NCBI GenBank assembly: GCA_030655075.1
Contig: JAURWE010000122.1
Coordinates: 62,001-126,000, forward strand
Reading direction: 5' to 3'
Origin: Pararhizobium sp.
GTDB lineage: Bacteria > Pseudomonadota > Alphaproteobacteria > Rhizobiales > Rhizobiaceae
DNA: 64,000 nt
A program made the translations under genes and the position numbers. Below, piece after piece: positions 9,055 to 17,517 of the stretch (its first letter is position 1; each line of letters starts with the position of its first letter). Below the pieces are notes generated by a model. It saw only the letters and a list, made by a program, of their open reading frames with translations, did no database searches and had not been told where the DNA came from.

Positions 9055-11413
9055 GCGTCGGATAATTCTGGGTCTCTCCGTTGCCGCCGTGATGGCCTCG
9101 ACGGGTCTGGCGCCGGCCGCCGGCCTTCTGGTGACAACGCCGGCGGAGGGGCAGACCGCCGCGTCCGCCGATCAGGGGCTCGTGCCCGCCCGCGCCACCT
9201 TCAAGGCTGTCGAGCCGAAGGAAGCCTCCTCTGTCATCCCCTTCGAGCAGTCGGGGCCGGAATTCCGGCTAGCCGGTGAGGACGATACGGCGCGCTTCAC
9301 CTTCTCGCTGTCGGCTGCCGCAGCCAGCGCCGGCGGCACGCTTGATCTGGCCTACCGCAACGCCGTCTCCGTCCTGCCGGACACATCCATTCTCGATGTC
9401 GTCGTCAATGGCACGGCAATCGGCACCGTGCCGATCGCCTCGCCGAACGGATTTCGCACCGAAAAGCTGGCGCTGGCAGCGCAGTATCTGAAGGAAGGCC
9501 GCAACGAGGTTCTGGTCCGGGCGCGCCAGTCGCACCGGGTCGATTGTTCGCTGGACGCCACCTATGAGCTGTGGACCGAGCTCGATCCGGCAACATCAGG
9601 CTTTGCCGCCACGCGCACAAGCGGCTTTGCCGATGTTGCCGACCTGATGTCGGTCGGCCGCGACAAGGCCCGCAAGACAGACATCCGGCTGATCCTGCCG
9701 CCGGGTTTCGGCGCAGACATGCTCAATGAAGCAGCACCGGTGCTGCAGACCTTGTCGCTCTATCTCAACCGGGACGATGTCGTGGTGAGCGTGGGCGATG
9801 CGCCGGGCGAGGGGCCCGGCATCGACCTGATCGTCGCCACCGACCGGACGCACGGCATGACTGGCGAGGGGGGCGCAGCCATCGCCGCAGCGCCTTACGG
9901 CCTCTCGGTGCGCAACGGCAAATCGCCCGGCCGCGCGCTGCTCGTGCTCAAGGCCAGCTCCCAGGCGGAAGTCACCCGCCAGCTGCTCGACGCCATCAAG
10001 GGCCCGCTGAACGCCGGCCTGCAGAGCGGCATTTTCGCCGCCAATTCCGGTACCATCCTGGCGGAAGCCTCGACCACCTATTCGCTGGCCCAGACCGGCT
10101 ACAAGACCGAAATGTTCACCGGCCGCCTGTCGCGTACGGATTTCAATCTCGTCATGCCGGCGGATTTCTATCCGGCCGAATACGCCACCGTCGATCTGTC
10201 GCTCAATGCCGCGACCTCGCCGGGCCTGAAGCGCACGGCGCAGCTGCTGGTTCGCGTCAACGACCGGGTCGTCAAGAGCTATCCGTTTCGCAACACCGAT
10301 GGCGAACAGTTCGACGGCAAGCAGATCGAGCTGCCGCTGCGCGCCTTCCGTCCCGGCAACAACAAGGTCGAGATCCTGGCCGAAGTGCCTGTTGCTACCG
10401 ACGATGCCTGTGCACCGGCTGCCCGCCAGGAAGGCAAGCCGCGCTTCCTGCTGCTCGACACGACCGAAATCACCGTGCCGGCGCTCGCCCGCATCGGCCG
10501 CCTGCCGGACCTGGCGGCTTTCGCCGGCAAGGCCTATCCCTATGCCGACGGCCAGGCCTTCGACGTCTTCGTCGAGCGGCCGGATACGCAGTCGGTCGGT
10601 GCGGCGCTGACGGTCCTGTCGCGGCTGGCGCTGACGGCCCGCAATCCGCTGAACGCGACGATCAAGCTTTCGGCCGCCGATGCTGCCTCGGGGCGGAATG
10701 CGCTGGTGCTGGCAGCCGACAATTCCTTCGCGGAACTCGGGCACGCCGGCAAAAACGGCTTTCCGGTCGGTGGCGATGCCACGGCGGCTCTCGCCGTCGA
10801 TCCGCTAAAAACAGCAGGCATCGGCAACCTGACAATTGCGCCGCAGATGGCAAGCGATGCCGCAGCAGGCAATGATCCGGAAGCGCTGTTGCGCGCCTTT
10901 CAGAATTCCACGGCCGGCAACACGACGGATATATCGGTGACCACGCAGGTGCGCCGCTGGTTCTTGAGCGCCGGCGAGCGGTTCGGCCTGTGGCTGAATG
11001 TCGGAGGCGATTATGCGGTGCCTGTCAATGTCAGCAACGGCCAGGCCCTGCTCGGGGTGACGCAGATGCCGTCGCCCGATGGGCGCGCCACCTGGACGGT
11101 GATCCGGGCAAGCTCGCCGCGCGATCTGGCGCTCGGAGCCCGCCGCCTTGTCGAAGCGCCGGTCTGGGGTGCACTCTCCGGTGGCTCGGCAGAAATCGTT
11201 TCGTCCGACATGTCGCTGGTCAGCACCGCCGCAAGATCCGTCTACATCGCCGGGTTCAACGACCACAGCCTCGGCAATATCAGGCGGCTGGCGGCGGCCT
11301 GGTTCTCGGAAAACTTCCAGTTCTATGTGCTTGTCGTCATTGCACTGATGGGAATATTCGCGGTCTGGCTCGGCTTTGCCGTGCCACGCAAGGGCGTGAG
11401 GACGCAGAAATGA
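9047..11413 (+). CDS. bcsB: Cellulose synthase periplasmic subunit BcsB
   Basis: Periplasmic partner of BcsA, 788 residues, tethered by one C-terminal helix (FYVLVVIALMGIFAVWLGF near residues 760-780); it guides the emerging glucan and is needed for synthase activity. It begins with a signal peptide (KRRIILGLSVAAVMASTG). The mature part shows the alternating carbohydrate-binding/flavodoxin-like organisation of BcsB, with stretches such as EGRNEVLVRARQSHRVDCS and FRPGNNKVEILAEV. The ATG overlaps the end of bcsA, and CAGGAG lies just upstream, indicating translational coupling. Its stop codon overlaps the next start as ATGA. Equivalent to celB of Agrobacterium. Confidence 0.93.
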   Translation: MAKRRIILGLSVAAVMASTGLAPAAGLLVTTPAEGQTAASADQGLVPARATFKAVEPKEASSVIPFEQSGPEFRLAGEDDTARFTFSLSAAAASAGGTLDLAYRNAVSVLPDTSILDVVVNGTAIGTVPIASPNGFRTEKLALAAQYLKEGRNEVLVRARQSHRVDCSLDATYELWTELDPATSGFAATRTSGFADVADLMSVGRDKARKTDIRLILPPGFGADMLNEAAPVLQTLSLYLNRDDVVVSVGDAPGEGPGIDLIVATDRTHGMTGEGGAAIAAAPYGLSVRNGKSPGRALLVLKASSQAEVTRQLLDAIKGPLNAGLQSGIFAANSGTILAEASTTYSLAQTGYKTEMFTGRLSRTDFNLVMPADFYPAEYATVDLSLNAATSPGLKRTAQLLVRVNDRVVKSYPFRNTDGEQFDGKQIELPLRAFRPGNNKVEILAEVPVATDDACAPAARQEGKPRFLLLDTTEITVPALARIGRLPDLAAFAGKAYPYADGQAFDVFVERPDTQSVGAALTVLSRLALTARNPLNATIKLSAADAASGRNALVLAADNSFAELGHAGKNGFPVGGDATAALAVDPLKTAGIGNLTIAPQMASDAAAGNDPEALLRAFQNSTAGNTTDISVTTQVRRWFLSAGERFGLWLNVGGDYAVPVNVSNGQALLGVTQMPSPDGRATWTVIRASSPRDLALGARRLVEAPVWGALSGGSAEIVSSDMSLVSTAARSVYIAGFNDHSLGNIRRLAAAWFSENFQFYVLVVIALMGIFAVWLGFAVPRKGVRTQK

Positions 11414-13473
11414 ACAGTCGATCAATTCGTTTCGCCCTCCTGCTCGCGGCCACAGGCCTCATGCCACTGAAGGTTACAGCCGCCGATTCCCTCAGGCTTT
11501 TGACCGAGGAGGCCTCGTCACCGGCGCTCTCGAACGCCGAGATGATGGCCATGCAGCCGGCCGAAACCGCCAAGGGCGCCGAGGAGGCAACGACCAACAA
11601 GTCCAAGGGGCCCGATGCCGTCGAAATGGCGGCACTCTATTATTACGCCCAGCAGAAGCAGGACACCCGCGTCGAGGCCGAAGCGGCCCGTCTGCGGCTG
11701 AAGTATCCCGACTTCACCGTGCCCGCTGATGTCTATCTGCCGGCCACGGCGCGCGGGGTCGATGAAAAATCGCTCTGGGACCTGTACGAAAAAAGCGAGT
11801 TTACCGGCATCGATGCGGAGATCATCCGCCGCAAGACCGAGACGCCCGACTGGGCGCCGACTGCCGATTTTACCGAAAAGCTCGCCCGCAAGAAGCAGCG
11901 CGTCGCGATGATGCAGGCGGCCATGGCCAAGGACTGGGGTGGCGTCATTGTTGCCGGAGCGGCGCTCGACCCGAAAAGCGAGACCGAAATCGATCTCCTC
12001 TGGATGATGATCGACGCCTATGCCGCCACCGGCAACAAGGAGGCGCTCGCGCCGCTCTACCAGGGCATTCTCTTCCGCCCGGCCGACAAGCGCGTTGCGG
12101 ACGCGATCCTCGTCACCACGATCCAGAAGGCGGTCCGCGACTTCCCGTCCTCCGACGTGCGCGCCGTGATGCAGACCTATGCGGCCAACCCGGTCATTCA
12201 GGCCGGCCTGCAGACCGTTGCGGTCGATCTGCTGCGCAAGGATGTCGGCGAGTTCAACGCCGATGAGACCCGCACCGGCGGGCTGCCGATGGAGACGGTC
12301 GAGCGTCTGGAACAGATGGCAACGGCGCAATCGAAGCCGGCCGATCTGTCGCTGCTCGGCTGGTACTATCTGAAGATCAAGCAGCCGGCCATGAGCACGC
12401 CCTGGTTCCGCCAGGCATTGGCGGCGGAAAAGACCCCCAACAATGCCAAGGGGCTCTATCTCAGCCTGGCCGCCCAGAACCTCGAGCAAGAGGCTTTTCA
12501 AGTCGCCGCCGACAATCTGCAGGATCTTTCGGCCGATCCGGAATTCCTGATGAACGCTCTGTCGCTGCGCTTCTCGAAGCCGGAACTGGCAGTCATCGAC
12601 GAAACGATCGTCGCCTCCTATTCGACGACCATCCTGCAGACGCTGAATGCCGACCACGCCGAAATCCTCGCCTGGTACGCCTACAATTCCCGCCAATACG
12701 AGGCGGCCGAAGCCTGGTTCGAAAAGTCGTTCAGCTGGGAAAACGCGCCGGCCCGCCTGAAGGGCTTGGGCCTTAGCTATCTGCGGCTGGGCAAGAAGCA
12801 GGACTATGCGGCGCTGCAGGCCGAATACGGCGAAGCCTATCCCGACATCTGGGAAGAAATGAAAGGCGCCACGCCGCCGCGCAACCGCAAGAGCGTCGCG
12901 GTCTTCAAGCCGCAGACCAATGTGTCGGCCAGCTACAAGCGCAATTTCGAATACAAGAACTATTCCGGCTGCATCAGCGACCTGCAGGGTCTGGAAGCCC
13001 GTCGGGCACTGCCGGCCGATGCACAGGTGATCAAGGGCTGGTGTTATCTGGGGCTGATCCGCCTGTCGGAAGCCAAGCAGGCTTTTGGCCAGGCGCTGAA
13101 GGCCGGTGGCCAGGTTCGCAAGGACGCGGCCTACGGTCTCGCCCTGACGCTGCTGCGCGGCAAGCTCACCGATGAAGCCGAAGCCACGCTCGGCCTCTAC
13201 CCGCAGATCGCCTCCCGCGACCGGGAAATCCGCACGGAAATCTATCTGCAGCGGGCCCGCTCGGCCTTCGATCTGGAGAACTATGACCGTGCTCTGGATG
13301 CGCTCAATGCGCGCGCCAGCCTCGTGGCCGAAACGCCTGACCTGACGCAGCTGCGCGGCTGGGCCCACTACAAGATGGGCAACAAGCAGGTGGCCAAGCA
13401 GATTTTTGCGCGCCTGAACATGCGCTTCGGTGATGCCGATTCGCTCGCCGGCATCCATGCCTCAGAACAATAA
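11410..13473 (+). CDS. Periplasmic TPR protein of the cellulose operon
   Basis: A 687-residue protein with an N-terminal signal peptide (RFALLLAATGLMPLKVTAAD) followed by repeated helical units of tetratricopeptide type, e.g. LGWYYLKIKQPAMSTPWFRQ, WYAYNSRQYEAAEAWFEKS and LRGWAHYKMGNKQVAKQIF. No outer-membrane barrel is apparent, so it resembles only the N-terminal TPR half of BcsC. The start is fixed by an ATGA overlap with bcsB. Lying between bcsB and bcsN, it is probably a periplasmic scaffold for glucan export. Comparable TPR proteins in alphaproteobacterial cellulose loci have been called BcsK, but I am not sure of that name here. The BcsZ cellulase usual at this operon position is absent. 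Confidence 0.75.
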   Translation: MNSRSIRFALLLAATGLMPLKVTAADSLRLLTEEASSPALSNAEMMAMQPAETAKGAEEATTNKSKGPDAVEMAALYYYAQQKQDTRVEAEAARLRLKYPDFTVPADVYLPATARGVDEKSLWDLYEKSEFTGIDAEIIRRKTETPDWAPTADFTEKLARKKQRVAMMQAAMAKDWGGVIVAGAALDPKSETEIDLLWMMIDAYAATGNKEALAPLYQGILFRPADKRVADAILVTTIQKAVRDFPSSDVRAVMQTYAANPVIQAGLQTVAVDLLRKDVGEFNADETRTGGLPMETVERLEQMATAQSKPADLSLLGWYYLKIKQPAMSTPWFRQALAAEKTPNNAKGLYLSLAAQNLEQEAFQVAADNLQDLSADPEFLMNALSLRFSKPELAVIDETIVASYSTTILQTLNADHAEILAWYAYNSRQYEAAEAWFEKSFSWENAPARLKGLGLSYLRLGKKQDYAALQAEYGEAYPDIWEEMKGATPPRNRKSVAVFKPQTNVSASYKRNFEYKNYSGCISDLQGLEARRALPADAQVIKGWCYLGLIRLSEAKQAFGQALKAGGQVRKDAAYGLALTLLRGKLTDEAEATLGLYPQIASRDREIRTEIYLQRARSAFDLENYDRALDALNARASLVAETPDLTQLRGWAHYKMGNKQVAKQIFARLNMRFGDADSLAGIHASEQ

Positions 13474-13488
13474 GAAAAAGGGCCGACC

Positions 13489-14478
13489 ATGCGTTTCTTC
13501 CTTGCGATAGCGGCATTGGTTCTTCTGACCGGATGCACCACCGCCACGGACCCCTTTTTGGAGACGGCATCGATTTCCACCGATGCTGCGCCCCTGTCGA
13601 GCTCGATCGCGCCGGAATTTGCAGCCGCCTATATCCCCGGCATCGGCGGCGGCATCGAGGGCGTGCGCCAGACACTGCGGGAAGACTACGTCGAGCAGAA
13701 CATCGTCTATGAAAACAAGACGGCGATCCAGGGCGAGAACATGCTGACGGTCAAGCTTGGCAAGCCGGGCAATGACAAGGATTTCCGCAACGCTCCGCAG
13801 GCCCGCCAGATCCTGCGCGAGATCGGCTGGTATTTTCCGGGCGTCAAGATGAGCATCCGCATCGACATCGGCGACAATCTGCACGGCGCGTTCGGCTATG
13901 CCACCGGGCCGCTCGGCAAGGCGGGAAGTTGCATCTACGGCTGGCAGCTGGCCAAAAGCGTAACCCCGAAGACCAAGCAGATGTTCAAGGATATGGGCCG
14001 TTCGAACTATGCCGCCCAGATCCGCCTGCGCTTCTGCCATCCGGACATTTCGGAAGACACCATCGTCACCCTGATGAAGGGCCTGCGCATCAAGGATGTC
14101 ACGGCGCAGACATTCGATGTCCTGCGCTATGCCGCAGGCTCCGGCCAGATCGGCACCTCCGCCGTCTCGATCGACAGCGAGCCGGCCGGGGCCGAATTGC
14201 AGAAAACCACTGCGATTACCGAGGAGCCCGCGCAGGAAGAAGTGGCGGTCGAACGCCGCCGCACTCAGCGAGTCGTGCGGGAAACCGAGACAGAGGCCGA
14301 ACCGATCATCCGCAATGCCGCGACGGTGCCGCTGCCGGGCGAGATCTCGGGCAGCGTCGATACCGGCAAGGACCAGCCGCTCGTGAAACCGGCCGTCAAA
14401 AAGGGTTTCACGCTCGCCAAGACCAAATCGACCTTTGTGCCGCTACCCGACAGCCTGACGGTGTCGTCCACGAAGTAG
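13489..14478 (+). CDS. bcsN: Cellulose biosynthesis protein BcsN (lipoprotein)
   Basis: A 329-residue exported protein with a lipoprotein signal, FFLAIAALVLLTGC, where Cys16 would be lipidated. The conserved central part (about 60-215), including RQTLREDYVEQNIVYENKTA and the Cys-containing loop AGSCIYGWQLAK, is what I recognise as the BcsN family of rhizobial cellulose operons, whose biochemical role is unknown. The C-terminal third is Pro/Glu/Arg-rich and probably disordered. It follows the TPR gene after 15 bases and closes the operon. It converges on the lysR-type gene with a 5-base gap and no clear intrinsic terminator between them. Confidence 0.8.
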   Translation: MRFFLAIAALVLLTGCTTATDPFLETASISTDAAPLSSSIAPEFAAAYIPGIGGGIEGVRQTLREDYVEQNIVYENKTAIQGENMLTVKLGKPGNDKDFRNAPQARQILREIGWYFPGVKMSIRIDIGDNLHGAFGYATGPLGKAGSCIYGWQLAKSVTPKTKQMFKDMGRSNYAAQIRLRFCHPDISEDTIVTLMKGLRIKDVTAQTFDVLRYAAGSGQIGTSAVSIDSEPAGAELQKTTAITEEPAQEEVAVERRRTQRVVRETETEAEPIIRNAATVPLPGEISGSVDTGKDQPLVKPAVKKGFTLAKTKSTFVPLPDSLTVSSTK

Positions 14479-14483
14479 GCAGC

Positions 14484-15365
14484 TTATAGGAAGATCGAAT
14501 GGTCTTCCGTCACAAGTTCTTGCAGGAAGTTGACCACGGTGCGCACCCGCACAAGATCGCGGGCGCTCTCGTGGTAGGTGGTCCAGTAGGCGCGGCGAAT
14601 GGTGCTGTCCGGCAGGATGCGGATCAGCTCCGGGTATTGCCGGGCGATGTAATTGTGCAGGATGCCGATGCCGGCGCTGGAGCGCACCGCCTCGGTCTGG
14701 CCGGTGGCGCTGGAAATTTCGAAGGATGCATCCCAGCTGCGCATGATCTCGCCGGTAAAGTTCAGCGATGCCGTGAAGATTAGGTCTTCCACATAGCCGA
14801 TGCGCGGATGCGCTTTCAGGTCTTCGATGCTGCCGGGCGCGCCATTGGCGGCGATATAGGCCTCTGACGCATAAAGCCCCAGCGTGTAATCCGTCAGCTT
14901 GGAGGAAATGAGCCGGCCCTGTTCCGGCCGCTCCAGCGTGATGGCGATATCGGCCTCGCGCTGCGACAGGGAGAACGAGCGCGGCACCGGCACCAGCTGG
15001 ATTTTGAGCGCCGGATGGCGCGCTGTCAGCCGCCCGAGTCGCGAACTCAGGAAAGAGACGCCAAAGCCATCAGGCGCCCCGACCCGCACCGTCCCGGCAA
15101 TCGCCGTGTCGATCCGCCCGACCTGCGCCTGCGCCGCCAGCATCTCGGTTTCCATGCGCTCGGCCGCGTTGAGAAAGATCTCGCCCTCGGCCGTCAGTTC
15201 GCAGCCATTCGTTCGCCGGATTAACAGCCGCGTTTTTAGCGCCTCCTCCAGCGCGCTGACCCGGCGACTGAGTGTGGCGTGGTTGACGCCGAGACGCTTG
15301 GAGGCAGCCAGGATCTGACCGGTGCGTGCAACGGCGAGAAACATGCGGACATCATCCCAGTTCAT
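14484..15365 (-). CDS. LysR family transcriptional regulator
   Basis: DNA-binding regulator of 293 residues. The N-terminal winged helix-turn-helix is clear: WDDVRMFLAVARTGQ and HATLSRRVSALEEALKTRL (about residues 25-50). The rest is a periplasmic-binding-like effector domain (about 90-290) of unknown ligand. The start MNWDDVRMF at 15365 fits the family; an upstream ATG at 15407 would add 14 atypical residues. It lies 10 bases downstream of the small monooxygenase-fold gene on the same strand, so the two may be co-transcribed. Both run divergently from mmsA, a common arrangement for regulation of the adjacent gene. Confidence 0.9.
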   Translation of the reverse strand: MNWDDVRMFLAVARTGQILAASKRLGVNHATLSRRVSALEEALKTRLLIRRTNGCELTAEGEIFLNAAERMETEMLAAQAQVGRIDTAIAGTVRVGAPDGFGVSFLSSRLGRLTARHPALKIQLVPVPRSFSLSQREADIAITLERPEQGRLISSKLTDYTLGLYASEAYIAANGAPGSIEDLKAHPRIGYVEDLIFTASLNFTGEIMRSWDASFEISSATGQTEAVRSSAGIGILHNYIARQYPELIRILPDSTIRRAYWTTYHESARDLVRVRTVVNFLQELVTEDHSIFL

Positions 15366-15375
15366 GAAGAATGCC

Positions 15376-15693
15376 TCATTTGGCGCACAAGGCGATAGGG
15401 TCCACATCGACCAGCGTGAGCGACGTCACCATCGTCGCCGTCAGCGCTTTGTACTGGAGAAAATGCGCCGTCTGGATATGGGCCTCGTAGGCCTGCCTAC
15501 TGGCATAAACCTCAAGAATGCGGACTTTCTCCGGGCTGCCTTTGACCGAGACGGCGTACAGCATGAGCACGCCCGGCTCCTTGGCAACCGAGGCCTCGAC
15601 CTCCTCGGCCAGAAGAGCCGTATAGGCCTCGATCTGTGCCGGATCGATCTCCAGTTCCGCCATTCTCACCAGCATCTGGTCGGCATCCTTCAT
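15376..15693 (-). CDS. ABM-domain (antibiotic biosynthesis monooxygenase fold) protein
   Basis: Short protein of 105 residues with the dimeric ferredoxin-like ABM fold: a first strand and helix (VRMAELEIDPAQIEAYTALL), the EPGVLMLYAV strand and ILEVYASRQAYEAHIQTAHF, including the typical His-containing end of the second helix. Members include quinol or putative aldehyde-modifying monooxygenases such as YgiN, and many of unknown substrate. ATG 15693 gives the normal family length; longer in-frame extensions run into the mmsA gene and are not credible. Transcribed divergently from mmsA and ahead of the LysR gene. Confidence 0.8.
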   Translation of the reverse strand: MKDADQMLVRMAELEIDPAQIEAYTALLAEEVEASVAKEPGVLMLYAVSVKGSPEKVRILEVYASRQAYEAHIQTAHFLQYKALTATMVTSLTLVDVDPIALCAK

Positions 15694-15732
15694 GACAAGG
15701 CCCTCAATCTGGATAGAGTGAGCATCAATTTC

Positions 15733-15771
15733 TGCACAACGGTTCCTGATTATCACGCGTTGATTTGTGCA
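15733..15771. promoter_or_regulatory. Inverted repeat in the divergent mmsA regulatory region
   Basis: TGCACAA (15733-15739) is mirrored by TTGTGCA (15765-15771), 25 bases apart, in the 126-base region between the ABM gene and mmsA. It could be a paired operator for the divergent transcripts, but no regulator can be named from the sequence. Confidence 0.3.
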
Positions 15772-15819
15772 AAGTGTAGTGCGACATTGCAGCATAATCA
15801 ACAACAGGAGGAGATACCC

Positions 15820-17316
15820 ATGTACGAAATCGGTCATTTCATCGGTGGCAAGAAAGTTGCCGGCACCAGCGGCCGCACCGCAAACGTCTTCAACCCGGCC
15901 ACCGGCGAGATCCAGGCGACCGTGGCTCTGGCCAGCGATGCCGAAATGGCGGCAGCCGTTGCCAATGCCAAGGCAGCGCAGCCCAAGTGGGCCGCCACCA
16001 ACCCGCAGCGCCGCGCCCGCGTCTTCATGAAGTTCGTTCAGCTTTTGAACGACAACATGGACGAACTGGCCGAAATGCTGTCGCGCGAGCACGGCAAGAC
16101 CATCGACGATGCCAAGGGCGATGTCATTCGCGGCCTCGAAGTCTGCGAATTCGTCATCGGTATTCCGCACCTGTCCAAGAGCGAATTCACCGAGGGGGCC
16201 GGCCCGAACATCGACATGTATTCGATCCGCCAGGCTGTCGGCATCGGCGCCGGCATCACCCCGTTCAACTTCCCCGCCATGATCCCGATGTGGATGTTTG
16301 CTCCGGCCATCGCCTGCGGCAACGCCTTCATTCTGAAGCCCTCCGAGCGTGACCCGTCAGTGCCGATCCGTCTTGCCGAACTGATGATCGAGGCCGGTCT
16401 TCCGGCTGGTATCCTCAACGTCGTCAATGGCGACAAGGGTGCGGTCGACGCGATCCTGGCACATCCGGACATTTCCGCCGTCTCCTTCGTCGGCTCGACG
16501 CCGATCGCCCGCTACGTCTACGGAACCGCTGCCATGAACGGCAAGCGCGCCCAGTGCTTCGGCGGTGCCAAGAACCATATGATCATCATGCCCGATGCCG
16601 ATCTCGACCAGGCCGCAAACGCACTGATGGGTGCCGGCTACGGCTCTGCCGGCGAACGCTGCATGGCAATCTCGGTGGCCGTTCCTGTCGGCGAGGAAAC
16701 CGCCAACCGCCTGATCGAAAAGCTGACCCCGATGGTAGAAAGCCTGCGCATCGGCCCCTACACCGACGAAAAGGCCGATCTCGGCCCGGTCGTAACCAAG
16801 GAAGCCCAGGCCCGCATTCTCGGCCTCATCAACAAGGGTGTCGAAGAGGGTGCCAGCCTCGTCGTCGACGGCCGGGATTTCAAGCTTCAGGGCTATGAAA
16901 ATGGCTACTTCGTCGGCGGCTGCCTGTTCGACAACGTCACGCCGGACATGGACATCTACAAGACCGAAATCTTCGGACCGGTCCTCTCGGTTGTCCGCGC
17001 CAAGACCTACGAGGAAGCCCTCGACCTGCCGATGAAACACGAATACGGCAACGGCGTCGCCATCTACACTCGCGACGGCGATGCTGCCCGTGACTTTGCC
17101 AGCCGCATCAACATCGGCATGGTCGGCGTCAACGTTCCGATCCCGGTTCCGCTCGCCTACCATTCGTTCGGCGGCTGGAAGTCCTCGTCCTTCGGCGACC
17201 TCAACCAGCACGGCACCGATTCGATCAAGTTCTGGACGCGCACCAAGACGGTCACCAGCCGTTGGCCGTCGGGCATCAAGGACGGCGCTGAATTCGTCAT
17301 GCCGACCATGAAATAA
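15820..17316 (+). CDS. mmsA: CoA-acylating methylmalonate-semialdehyde dehydrogenase
   Basis: Converts methylmalonate semialdehyde (valine/thymine catabolism) or malonate semialdehyde (inositol catabolism) to propionyl- or acetyl-CoA with NAD+ and CoA. The product is 498 residues, the normal family length. It shows the aldehyde dehydrogenase core: Asn150 in TPFNFP, the NAD loop FVGSTPIARYVY and the catalytic Cys281 in GSAGERCMAI. The position of the usual general-base Glu reads CFGGAKNH, as expected for the CoA-dependent MmsA/IolA group. AGGAGGA lies 7 bases before ATG 15820. Monocistronic, with a strong terminator downstream. In S. meliloti, I recall, the equivalent gene in this neighbourhood is named iolA/mmsA. 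Confidence 0.93.
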   Translation: MYEIGHFIGGKKVAGTSGRTANVFNPATGEIQATVALASDAEMAAAVANAKAAQPKWAATNPQRRARVFMKFVQLLNDNMDELAEMLSREHGKTIDDAKGDVIRGLEVCEFVIGIPHLSKSEFTEGAGPNIDMYSIRQAVGIGAGITPFNFPAMIPMWMFAPAIACGNAFILKPSERDPSVPIRLAELMIEAGLPAGILNVVNGDKGAVDAILAHPDISAVSFVGSTPIARYVYGTAAMNGKRAQCFGGAKNHMIIMPDADLDQAANALMGAGYGSAGERCMAISVAVPVGEETANRLIEKLTPMVESLRIGPYTDEKADLGPVVTKEAQARILGLINKGVEEGASLVVDGRDFKLQGYENGYFVGGCLFDNVTPDMDIYKTEIFGPVLSVVRAKTYEEALDLPMKHEYGNGVAIYTRDGDAARDFASRINIGMVGVNVPIPVPLAYHSFGGWKSSSFGDLNQHGTDSIKFWTRTKTVTSRWPSGIKDGAEFVMPTMK

Positions 17317-17339
17317 ACACGCGCCAAACCGGCGCGATG

Positions 17340-17369
17340 GAAACGGGCCCCTTGCGGGCCCGTTTTTCG
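17340..17369 (+). terminator. Rho-independent terminator of mmsA
   Basis: Stem AAACGGGCCC / GGGCCCGTTT around a CTTGC loop, followed by T residues, about 24 bases after the stop codon. Confidence 0.9.
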
Positions 17370-17517
17370 TTTCTGCCTTCTGGATAACCGCAGAACCATG
17401 AAATCTTTGCTTGATTGCGCGGCGGCCGCTGACCACAATTGTCAGTGCGGAGCGAATTTTGGGACCGGTTCGGCCGTTAGGGGATGCAGAGGATCTGGAT
17501 AAGGACGAGGGAAAAGC

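Noticed and set aside
10990..11409. Upstream extension of the cellulose TPR gene into bcsB
   Set aside because: The extra residues come from inside bcsB in another frame; the signal peptide begins exactly at the ATGA junction at 11410.
11518..13458. Minus-strand frame of 646 codons antisense to the cellulose TPR gene
   Set aside because: Arg/Gln/Gly-rich translation without motifs; the plus strand holds a coupled operon gene with a signal peptide.
15322..15819. Upstream extension of mmsA to an earlier ATG
   Set aside because: It would overlap the ABM and LysR genes and adds non-family sequence; the strong AGGAGGA site fixes the start at 15820.
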